Origin: Methylobrevis albus | GTDB lineage: Bacteria > Pseudomonadota > Alphaproteobacteria > Rhizobiales > Pleomorphomonadaceae | Assembly (NCBI RefSeq): GCF_015904235.1 | Contig: NZ_JADZLT010000039.1 | Location: 1 to 64,000, forward strand | Reading direction: 5' to 3' | DNA length: 64,000 nucleotides | In this document: one piece after another, positions 27,274 through 34,922 of the stretch | How the letters are laid out: each line of letters begins with the position of its first letter | How positions within the stretch are numbered: position 1 is the first letter of the stretch | Position numbers and translations under genes: made by a program | Notes under the pieces: model-generated | Told to the model about the DNA's origin: nothing | Databases searched by the model: none | Seen by the model: only the letters and a program-made list of their open reading frames with translations

Positions 27274-27747
27274 ATGCCAAGTTTCGAGACTTCGCGCCGC
27301 GTGCGCCACTCCGCGGACGCGATGTTCGACCTCGTCGCCGACGTCGAGCGCTATCCTGAATTCGTGCCGATGTGCGAGAAGCTGGTGGTGCGGGCGCGCC
27401 GGCCGCAGCCGGACGGCCGCGAGGTGCTGGTCGCCGACATGACGGTCGGCTATTCGCTGCTGCGCGAGACCTTCACCAGCAAGGTGACGCTCGACCGCGA
27501 CAATCGCCAGATCTTGGTCGAATATCTCGACGGGCCGTTCCGCCAGCTCGAAAACCGCTGGACGTTCACGCCCGCCGACCCGGCCGGCGCCGCGGGCGAG
27601 GCCCCCTCCGACGTCGGCTTCTTCATCCAGTACGAATTCCGCAGCCGCACGCTCGCCGCCGTGATGGGCGCCGTGTTTGACCGGGCGTTCCGGAAGTTCG
27701 CCGACGCCTTCGAGGCGCGGGCGGACGCGGTCTACGGCGCCGCCTGA
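27274..27747 (+). CDS. COQ10/RatA-type START-domain protein
   Basis: This 157-residue polyketide-cyclase/START-fold protein of the COQ10 group is often annotated as RatA-like. The signature is FDLVADVERYPEFVPMCEKL near the N-terminus, followed by FTSKVTLDRDNRQILVEYLDGPF. COQ10 proteins bind ubiquinone and support respiration; the toxin label of RatA is not supported by context. It directly follows lipA and ends 16 bases inside the convergent SulP gene. Confidence 0.85.
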   Translation: MPSFETSRRVRHSADAMFDLVADVERYPEFVPMCEKLVVRARRPQPDGREVLVADMTVGYSLLRETFTSKVTLDRDNRQILVEYLDGPFRQLENRWTFTPADPAGAAGEAPSDVGFFIQYEFRSRTLAAVMGAVFDRAFRKFADAFEARADAVYGAA

Positions 27748-29393
27748 GCGCCGAATACGATCGGCAGCCCGACCTCCGCAGCGAGCTTGCGCACCGCCTC
27801 GGCCACCGCCGGCCGGGCGCCGACGACCCGCACGGTGACGCCGTCGGCGCGGGCGCGGTCGAGGAAGCTCGTCAGCGCCGCGCCGCCGCTCGCATCGATG
27901 AACGGCACCGTCGTCATGTCGAGCACGAAGCCGCGCGGCGTCTCGCCGATGCGGTCGAGCACCGACGACAGCCGCTGCGCCGCGCCGAAGAAGAACGGCC
28001 CGTCGATGCGGTAGGTGACGATGCCAGCCGCGGACGCGGCGCGCGGCGCGTGCGGCGCGTCGGGTGCGTCCTCCTCGATCAGCTTCTCGTGCGTCTCGAT
28101 CTCCACCGCTTCCGCCATCCGGTGGACGAACAGCACCGCGGCGGCGACGACGCCGAACTGGATCGCCACCGTGAGATCGACCAGCACGGTGAGCAGGAAA
28201 GTCGAGACGAGGACGAAGCGGTCGCCGTTGCCGGCGGTGCCAAGGATGTGGCGGATGTGGCGCGCCTCCGAGATGTTGATCGCGACGATGATCAGGATCG
28301 CGGCAAGCGCCGCGAGCGGCACATAGGCGAGCACGGGCGCTGCCGCCAGCATGAAGACCAGCAGGAACACGGCATGCAGGATGCCGGCGACGGGGGTGCG
28401 CGCGCCGGCGCGGATGTTGGTCGCGGTGCGGGCGATGGCGCCGGTCGCCGGCAGGCCGGCGAAGCAGACCGAGGCGATGTTGGCGATGCCTTGCGCGACG
28501 AGTTCGCCGTTCGAGCGGTGCTTGCGGCCGGTCATGCCGTCGGCGACGACGGCGGAGAGCAGCGATTCGATGCCGGCGAGCAGCGCGATGGTGATCGCGT
28601 CGGGGAACACCCGTTGCACGAGGGCGAAATCGAACACCGGCAGGCTGGGCATCGGCAGGCCGCGCGGCACGTCGCCGAAGCGCGAGCCGACGGTGGCGAC
28701 GTCGATGCCGAAGACGGCGACGCCGAGGCTGGCGATCAGCACCGCGATCAGGAAGCCCGGCCAGTGCGGCTTCAGCTTGCGCAAGGTGAGGATCAGCGCC
28801 ACCGAGCCGACCGTGACGATGATCGCTGCCGGCGACGCGGAGCCGAGCCGGCTGGCGACCGCCGCGAGCTTGGCGAGGAACTCGGGCGGCAGGGCCTCGT
28901 CGAGGCCGAGCGCTTCCTTCAGCTGCGAGGCGAAAATCGAGACGGCGATGCCTGCGGTGAAGCCGGTGACGACGGGGTAGGGGATGTACTTGATGTAGGT
29001 GCCGAGCCGCAGGGCGCCGACGACGATCAGCATCAGCCCGGCGAGCAGCGTCGCGACCAGCATGCCCTCGTAGCCGTGGCGCTGGATGACGTCGAACACC
29101 ACGACGATGAAGGCTGCCGTCGGCCCGCCGATCTGGAACCGGCTGCCGCCGAGGGCCGAGATCAGGAAGCCGGCGACCACGGCCGTCACCAGCCCGCGGT
29201 CCGGCGTGGCGCCGCTTGCAATGGCGATCGCCATCGCCAGCGGCAGCGCGACGATCGCCACCGTCAGCCCGGCGATCGCGTCGGCGCGCAGCAACGCGAG
29301 GCTGTAGCCCTCGCGCAGGGCGCTGATCAGCTTCGGCGTGAACAGAGCCGCAGCGCCCGGGGTGGGCGGCGGGGTCGGGCGTTTGATGGACAT
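27732..29393 (-). CDS. SulP-family anion permease with STAS domain
   Basis: This 553-residue inner-membrane SLC26/SulP transporter has roughly 10-14 hydrophobic segments from about residue 40 to 420 (for example GLTVAIVALPLAMAIAIASG and LGGSRFQIGGPTAAFIVVVF), then a cytoplasmic STAS domain (about 440-553, VPFIDASGGAALTSFLDRA). The substrate may be sulfate, bicarbonate or a dicarboxylate and cannot be told apart here. A 13-base palindrome lies 29 bases upstream of the start. It overlaps the convergent COQ10-like gene by 16 bases. Confidence 0.9.
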   Translation of the reverse strand: MSIKRPTPPPTPGAAALFTPKLISALREGYSLALLRADAIAGLTVAIVALPLAMAIAIASGATPDRGLVTAVVAGFLISALGGSRFQIGGPTAAFIVVVFDVIQRHGYEGMLVATLLAGLMLIVVGALRLGTYIKYIPYPVVTGFTAGIAVSIFASQLKEALGLDEALPPEFLAKLAAVASRLGSASPAAIIVTVGSVALILTLRKLKPHWPGFLIAVLIASLGVAVFGIDVATVGSRFGDVPRGLPMPSLPVFDFALVQRVFPDAITIALLAGIESLLSAVVADGMTGRKHRSNGELVAQGIANIASVCFAGLPATGAIARTATNIRAGARTPVAGILHAVFLLVFMLAAAPVLAYVPLAALAAILIIVAINISEARHIRHILGTAGNGDRFVLVSTFLLTVLVDLTVAIQFGVVAAAVLFVHRMAEAVEIETHEKLIEEDAPDAPHAPRAASAAGIVTYRIDGPFFFGAAQRLSSVLDRIGETPRGFVLDMTTVPFIDASGGAALTSFLDRARADGVTVRVVGARPAVAEAVRKLAAEVGLPIVFGAQAAP

Positions 29394-29421
29394 CGGTGCG
29401 GATCCAGCAGATGCGGTGTTA

Positions 29422-29434
29422 TGATACCGTATCA
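29422..29434. promoter_or_regulatory. perfect palindrome, candidate operator for the SulP gene
   Basis: TGATACCGTATCA is a 13-base dyad with a single central base, 29 bases before the SulP ATG and about 207 bases before the likely MFS start. A further half-site, TGATAC, occurs about 45 bases away near 29478. Position and form suit a repressor such as a GntR protein, but none is adjacent. Confidence 0.4.
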
Positions 29435-29640
29435 AGCGCGCACCGTGGACCCGCGCCCGGGGTGAGTCCATCAGGAATGATACGTAGGTGCGGATGGAAG
29501 GCCGACCGCCCGTCCGGGATCATGACCGAGCGGACCGGCACGCTGGATCGGCGACGAGGACGCAGCGGTCTCTCCGCTCCCTTTTGACGCCTCGTCCATC
29601 GGCCTTGCATTTGCCCGGATCATGCGTCAACGAACGACCA

Positions 29641-30843
29641 TTGCCGGCGCCCGCTCCGACGCCATCCGTCCTCCTCATCCCGGAAACCCCGACCTTGCCT
29701 CTCGTCTTCCAGGCCGGGCTGCCCTTCCTGGTCAATGCCTTCCTGCTCTCCAGCGTGCTGACGCGCGTGCCGGACATCCAGGCCGTGCTCGGCGTCGACA
29801 AGGCGACGCTGGGGCTGGCGCTGTTCGCCGCGCCGTTCGCGACCATGCTGACGCTGACCGTGGTCGGGCGGCTGGTCGAGCGGGTCGGCGAGCGCGCGGC
29901 CACGTCCTGGGCCGGGGTGGCGATGGCGATCGCGCTGGTGCCGGTGGGATTTGCCAGCCATTGGCTCGCCTTCGCCGCCGCGCTGCTGGCGCTGGGCGCG
30001 GCGAACGCCGTGATGGAGGTGGGCATGAACCTCGCCTCGGCCCGCGCCGAACAGCACTACCGGCAGAACATCCTGTCACGCAGCCACGGCTTCTGGAGCT
30101 TCGGCATGGTCGGCGGCGCGCTGATTTCCGGCGTGCTCGCCGAGCTCGGCATCAGCGTGACGGCGCATCTGATCGGCGCCGCCGCGGCCGGCATCCTGTT
30201 CAGCCTCGCGCTGCGCCCCGTGTTTCCGAAGCTGCCGCCGCAGCCGGCGCGGGAGGGCAGTGGATCGGCGGCATTCTCGCTGCCGTCGGTGGTCATCCTC
30301 GGCGTCTGCGTGATGGCGGCGGGGGTCACGATGGCGGAGGGCGCGGTCTACGACTGGAGCACGCTGTTCCTGCGCCAGGTCCTCGATGCCTCGCCGTTCT
30401 ACGCCAGTCTCGGCTACGCGATCTTCGCGCTGGTGCAGGCGACGGGGCGGATGTTCGGCGATGCCGTGCGGGCGCGGATCGACGGCGTGCGCATCGTGCA
30501 GTTCGCCGCCGTGGCGGCGATCGCCGGCCTCGTCGGCCTCGCCACCGCGCCCAACATCGTCGTCGCCTGGGTGGCGCTCGGCGTGATCGGCCTCGGCGTG
30601 TCGCTGGTCTATCCGGTCGCCTCCGCGGCGGCAGCGAGCCGCGGCGGGCCGGGGGCGGCGGCGAACCTCGCCGGGCTGACCCTCGTCACCATGATGGCGT
30701 TGCTGACGGGCCCGCCGGTGATCGGCCTGATCAGCGAAGCCTTCGGCCTGCCGGCCGCGTTCCTCGCGCTGGTGCCGCTGTCGGTGCTCTCCTTTCTGTT
30801 CGCCGGCCACGCCCGGATCGTCGCCCGACCCGCCGGCACCTGA
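29641..30843 (+). CDS. MFS transporter
   Basis: The protein has about 400 residues from the start chosen here and 12 predicted membrane segments. It resembles YbjJ-like MFS proteins: LTRVPDIQAVLGVDKATLGLAL in the N-terminal half, SRSHGFWSFGMVGGALISG centrally and a short cytoplasmic C-terminus. The start is uncertain. The only nearby in-frame starts are a TTG at 29641 or an ATG at 29494 that would add about 50 arginine/histidine-rich residues unlike a transporter N-terminus. The substrate is unknown. It is divergent from the SulP gene. Confidence 0.8.
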   Translation: MPAPAPTPSVLLIPETPTLPLVFQAGLPFLVNAFLLSSVLTRVPDIQAVLGVDKATLGLALFAAPFATMLTLTVVGRLVERVGERAATSWAGVAMAIALVPVGFASHWLAFAAALLALGAANAVMEVGMNLASARAEQHYRQNILSRSHGFWSFGMVGGALISGVLAELGISVTAHLIGAAAAGILFSLALRPVFPKLPPQPAREGSGSAAFSLPSVVILGVCVMAAGVTMAEGAVYDWSTLFLRQVLDASPFYASLGYAIFALVQATGRMFGDAVRARIDGVRIVQFAAVAAIAGLVGLATAPNIVVAWVALGVIGLGVSLVYPVASAAAASRGGPGAAANLAGLTLVTMMALLTGPPVIGLISEAFGLPAAFLALVPLSVLSFLFAGHARIVARPAGT

Positions 30844-30989
30844 CGGGAGGCAATCGGCGGTTCACAGCCGCGCGCGAACGTCCTATCCTCGGTCCAACCG
30901 ATTGAAGCGACGGCGGGATTCGCCTGCCGGTCGCCGGGTGCGAAGCCATGCGGTCTGGACTGGACCGCGCGACGGGTGGGAGAACGACG

Positions 30990-31964
30990 ATGCGGGCGAT
31001 ACGCGTGCACCAGCACGGCGGGCCGGAAGTCCTCAGCTTCGAGGAGGTCGCCCTCGCCGCGCCCGGGCCCGGCGAGGCGCTGCTTCGCCAGACGGCGGTG
31101 GGCGTCAACTTCATCGACGTCTATTTCCGCTCCGGCCTCTACCCGGCGCCGGCCGGCCTGCCGCTGACGCTCGGCAGCGAGGGCGCGGGGATCGTCGAGG
31201 CGGTTGGCGAGGGCGTCACGGCGGTGAAGCCGGGCGACCGCGTCGCCTATGCCGGGCCGATGGGCGCCTATGCCGAAAGCCGCCTCGTGCCGGCCGACCG
31301 GCTGGTGCCGCTGCCCGATGGCGTTGACGATCGCACCGCGGCGGCCGCGATGCTGAAGGGCATGACCGTGCAATACCTGCTGCGCCAGACCTTCAAGGTC
31401 GGGCCGGAGCATACGATCCTGTTCCATGCCGCCGCCGGTGGCGTCGGCCTGATCGCGGGGCAGTGGGCACGCGCGCTCGGCTGCCGCATCATCGGCACCG
31501 CGGGCTCGGACGAGAAGTGCGCCCTTGCGCTCGAGAACGGCTACGACGAGGTCATCAACTACCGCACCGAGAATTTTGCCCAGCGGGTGCGCGAGCTCAC
31601 CGGCGGGGCCGGCTGCGACGTGGTCTATGATTCGATCGGCAAGGACACCTTCCCCGCCTCGCTCGATTGCCTGAAGCCGCGCGGCCTGTTCGTCTCCTTC
31701 GGCAATGCCTCGGGGGCGGTCGAGGCGTTCAATCTCGGGCTGCTGTCGCAGAAGGGTTCGCTCTATGCGACCCGGCCGACGCTGTTCAGCTACGTGGCGA
31801 AGCGCGAGGACCTGCTCGCCACCGCCGCGGACCTCTTCGGCGTGATCGCCGACGGCACCGTGCATATCGCGATCAACCAGGACTTCCCGCTCGCCGCCGC
31901 CGCCGATGCCCACCGGGCGCTCGAATCGCGTGCGACGACGGGCTCGACCATCCTGCTGCCCTGA
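30990..31964 (+). CDS. quinone oxidoreductase, zeta-crystallin/QorA type
   Basis: This 324-residue NADPH-dependent medium-chain dehydrogenase/reductase without structural zinc has VGVNFIDVYFRSGLYP, GSEGAGIVEAVGEGV and the Rossmann segment HAAAGGVGLIAGQWARALG (about residues 147-165). QorA-type enzymes reduce quinones by one electron. GGGAGA precedes the ATG at 30990. It is followed 45 bases later by a LysR regulator on the same strand, but no functional link is shown. Confidence 0.9.
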   Translation: MRAIRVHQHGGPEVLSFEEVALAAPGPGEALLRQTAVGVNFIDVYFRSGLYPAPAGLPLTLGSEGAGIVEAVGEGVTAVKPGDRVAYAGPMGAYAESRLVPADRLVPLPDGVDDRTAAAAMLKGMTVQYLLRQTFKVGPEHTILFHAAAGGVGLIAGQWARALGCRIIGTAGSDEKCALALENGYDEVINYRTENFAQRVRELTGGAGCDVVYDSIGKDTFPASLDCLKPRGLFVSFGNASGAVEAFNLGLLSQKGSLYATRPTLFSYVAKREDLLATAADLFGVIADGTVHIAINQDFPLAAAADAHRALESRATTGSTILLP

Positions 31965-32009
31965 CGAGGCCATGCACCGCCGGGCCGCCGACAGCGACGA
32001 GCCGTATCG

Positions 32010-32963
32010 ATGACCGACCGCAGTCGCCAGCTGTTCGGGCCCTCGCTCCGCTACTTCGCGGCGGTGGCGCGCTATGGCTCGTTCCGCGGCGCCGCGCGCG
32101 AGCTCAACATCGCCTCGTCGGCGGTGAACCGGCAGATCCTCGCCCTGGAAGAGGCGATGGGCGTGACGCTGTTCGATCGTGTCGGCCGCTCGATCCGCCT
32201 CTCGGCGCCCGGCGAGATCCTGTTGCGCCACGTCTCCGACACGCTGCGCGACTTCGAGACCGTGGTGGCGGACATCGACGCGCTGCGCGGGGTGAAGCTC
32301 GGCCGGGTGCGCATCTCGACGGTCGAGAGCGTCGGCGAGGCGATCCTGCCCGGCATCATGGCGCGCTTCGCCGCGGCCTATCCCGGCATCGACCTCGTCG
32401 TCACCGTCACCGGGTCGGAGGAGGCCGAGCGGCTGGTGCTGGCGGGGCAGGCCGACCTCGGCCTCACTTTCAATCCGCGCGAGCGCGCGTCGCTCGATAC
32501 GGGCTTTCGCCGCAACATCCGAATCGGCGCGGTGGTGGCGCCGGAGCATCCGCTGGCTCAACTCCGGCAAGTGACGCTCGCCGACTGCCTGCGTCACCCG
32601 CTGGCGCTGCCGGCGAAGGGGCTCTCCCTGCGCGCCGCGCTCGACGCCACGGCCGCGATGCGGGCGGGTGGCTTCCGGGTGGCGCTGGAAGCGAATACGC
32701 TCGGCTTGATGAAGGCCGCGGCGCGCAGCGGCGGAGTGGTGGCGTTCCAGACGCGGGTCGGGCTCGAAGCCGATCTCGCCGCGGGAACGCTGGTGTTCCG
32801 TCCGCTCGCCGATGCCGACCTGCCGATCGACCAGTTCGCAGTGATCTCGCGCGGCGACACCACGCTGAAGCTGGCGCCGGCCACCTTCCATGCCTTCGCG
32901 GTGCGCGAGCTCGCCGAGGCGATGCGCGGGGATGATGCCGATCCGGCATCGATCCGTCCGTGA
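32010..32963 (+). CDS. LysR-family transcriptional regulator
   Basis: The protein has 317 residues. An N-terminal helix-turn-helix (about 8-68, AARELNIASSAVNRQILALEEA) is followed by a long linker helix and an effector-binding domain (about 95-300). It lies on the same strand immediately upstream of the purine-degradation genes, so control of that island is possible, but it is not divergent to any of them. The effector is not evident. Confidence 0.88.
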   Translation: MTDRSRQLFGPSLRYFAAVARYGSFRGAARELNIASSAVNRQILALEEAMGVTLFDRVGRSIRLSAPGEILLRHVSDTLRDFETVVADIDALRGVKLGRVRISTVESVGEAILPGIMARFAAAYPGIDLVVTVTGSEEAERLVLAGQADLGLTFNPRERASLDTGFRRNIRIGAVVAPEHPLAQLRQVTLADCLRHPLALPAKGLSLRAALDATAAMRAGGFRVALEANTLGLMKAAARSGGVVAFQTRVGLEADLAAGTLVFRPLADADLPIDQFAVISRGDTTLKLAPATFHAFAVRELAEAMRGDDADPASIRP

Positions 32964-33088
32964 ATTCATGCTTTCGTGTTCGGCCGGGATCATGCAACCA
33001 TGATGAGCATGCCTAAATCGGCGGCGACGGCGACCACGGGGACGGGCCGGACCGGACCGAATCTGCGATTGAGAAGGCGGGGGCGCAC

Positions 33089-33439
33089 TTGGGCCGATTG
33101 ACGACGCATGTTCTCGACACGGCGACCGGGCGCCCGGCGGCCGGGCTCGTCGTCGAGCTGTCGCGCATCGACGGCGCGACGGCGTCGCTCGTCGCCAGCG
33201 GCGTCACCAACGCCGACGGCCGCGTCGCGCCGATCGTGGAGGGCGCCAACTTCACCGCCGGCGTCTACGAGTTGCGCTTCTTCTGCGGCGACTACCTGCG
33301 CTCGACGGGGGCGTCGCTCACCGAGCCGCCGTTCCTCGACGTGGTGCCGATCCGCTTCGGCATCGGCAATCCGGACCAGCATTATCATGTGCCGTTGCTG
33401 GTCTCGGCCTACGGCTATTCGACCTATCGGGGCAGCTGA
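33089..33439 (+). CDS. uraH: 5-hydroxyisourate hydrolase
   Basis: This 116-residue transthyretin-like enzyme hydrolyses 5-hydroxyisourate to OHCU after urate oxidation. The diagnostic ends are both present: [14 protein letters not shown] at the N-terminus (catalytic H7) and the C-terminal tetrapeptide YRGS. The start appears to be TTG at 33089, since no ATG or GTG fits the conserved N-terminus; a GGCGGGGG run precedes it. It is the first gene of the purine island, four bases before xdhA. Confidence 0.93.
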   Translation: MGRLTTHVLDTATGRPAAGLVVELSRIDGATASLVASGVTNADGRVAPIVEGANFTAGVYELRFFCGDYLRSTGASLTEPPFLDVVPIRFGIGNPDQHYHVPLLVSAYGYSTYRGS

Positions 33440-33443
33440 CGGC

Positions 33444-34922
33444 ATGCGCGACACCATCCGCTTTCTCCGCAACGGCCGTATCGTCGAGCTCGCCGACTTC
33501 GGGCCGACCGAGACGCTGCTCGACTATCTGCGCCTGCGCGAAGGCGCCGTCGGCACCAAGGAGGGCTGCAACGAGGGTGACTGCGGCGCCTGCACGGTGG
33601 CGATCGGCACCTCCGAGGGCGGCCGGATGGTCTACCGGCCGGTCAACGCCTGCATCCAGTTCGTCGGCATGATGGACGGCAAGGAGATCGTCACCGTCGA
33701 GGATCTCGCCGAGGGCGAGGACCTGCACCCCGTGCAGGCGGCGATGGTCGACCTGCACGGCTCGCAGTGCGGCTTCTGCACGCCGGGCATCGTGATGAGC
33801 CTGTTCACGCTCTACCACGCCGACGCCGAGCCGACCCGGCGCACCATCACCGACTGGCTCGCCGGCAATCTCTGCCGCTGCACCGGCTACCGGCCGATCG
33901 TCGATGCCGCGAAGGCGGCCTGCGCGGGGCCGGCGGACGACAAGTTCTCGGCGGAAGCCGGTGCGACCACCGGCCTGCTCGACTTCCTCGCCGACCGCCG
34001 CGACATCTTCGTCGGCGACGACGAGAGGTTTTTCGCCGCCCCGCGCACCGTCGACGGCCTCGCAGACCTCTATGCCCGCCATCCCGATGCGACGCTGGTC
34101 GCGGGTGCCACCGACGTCGGGCTCTGGGTGACGAAGCAAATGCGCAGCCTGCCGAAGATCATCCATCTCGGCCGCGTGCTGGGCATGGACCGGGTCGAGG
34201 ACGCCGGCAACGCCGTGCTGATCGGGGCTGCCGCGACCTATGACGAGGTCGCGCCGCACATGGCGGCGATCGACCCCGACCTCGGCGAGGTGTTCCGGCG
34301 CATCGGCTCGAAGCACGTGCGCTCGGCCGGCACGGTGGGCGGCAACGTCGCCAACGGCTCGCCGATCGGCGACACGCCGCCGATGCTGATCGCGCTCGGC
34401 GCCGCGGTGGAACTCCGGCTCGGCGACGACAGCCGGGTGCTGCCGGTCGAGAGCTATTTCATCGACTACGGCAAGCAGGATCGCCGGCCGGGCGAGTTCG
34501 TCGCCGGCTTGCTGGTGCCGAAGCTCGCCGAGGACCAGGTGTTCCGCGCCTACAAGATCTCCAAGCGCTTCGACCAGGACATCTCGGCGATCATGAGCGC
34601 CTTCCGCTTCACGCTGGACGGCGGCGTCATCACCGAGGCGCGCGTCGCCTTCGGTGGCATGGCGGCGACGCCGAAGCGGGCGGCCGCGACGGAGGCGAAG
34701 CTGGTCGGGGCGCGGCCCGGACAGGCCGGCAGCTGGACGCCGGCGCTGGAGGCGCTCGCCGAGGACTTCCGGCCGATCGGTGACATGCGCGCGAGCGCCG
34801 AGTACCGTCTGGAGACGGCGCGGGCGCTGCTTGCGAAAGCCCTGGTGGAAACTGCCGGCGCGCCAACGTCGATGACCCGCGTCGTCGGGCACCGCGAGAT
34901 CGAGGCGACGGCCCATGGCTGA
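33444..34922 (+). CDS. xdhA: xanthine dehydrogenase small subunit
   Basis: This 492-residue Fe-S/FAD subunit has a plant-type 2Fe-2S domain with C42, C47, C50 and C70, and a second 2Fe-2S helical domain with C109, C112, C144 and C146 (CGFCTPG, CRCTGYRP). An FAD-binding domain follows from about residue 175, including VAGATDVGLWVTKQMR and AGTVGGNVANGSPIGDTPP. It passes electrons from the molybdenum subunit to NAD. Its end overlaps xdhB by eight bases. Confidence 0.96.
   Translation: MRDTIRFLRNGRIVELADFGPTETLLDYLRLREGAVGTKEGCNEGDCGACTVAIGTSEGGRMVYRPVNACIQFVGMMDGKEIVTVEDLAEGEDLHPVQAAMVDLHGSQCGFCTPGIVMSLFTLYHADAEPTRRTITDWLAGNLCRCTGYRPIVDAAKAACAGPADDKFSAEAGATTGLLDFLADRRDIFVGDDERFFAAPRTVDGLADLYARHPDATLVAGATDVGLWVTKQMRSLPKIIHLGRVLGMDRVEDAGNAVLIGAAATYDEVAPHMAAIDPDLGEVFRRIGSKHVRSAGTVGGNVANGSPIGDTPPMLIALGAAVELRLGDDSRVLPVESYFIDYGKQDRRPGEFVAGLLVPKLAEDQVFRAYKISKRFDQDISAIMSAFRFTLDGGVITEARVAFGGMAATPKRAAATEAKLVGARPGQAGSWTPALEALAEDFRPIGDMRASAEYRLETARALLAKALVETAGAPTSMTRVVGHREIEATAHG

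Noticed and set aside
27274-27747. RatA toxin of a toxin-antitoxin pair
   Set aside because: There is no adjacent RatB-like antitoxin gene; the sequence fits COQ10-type START proteins and the lipA neighbourhood is the usual one.
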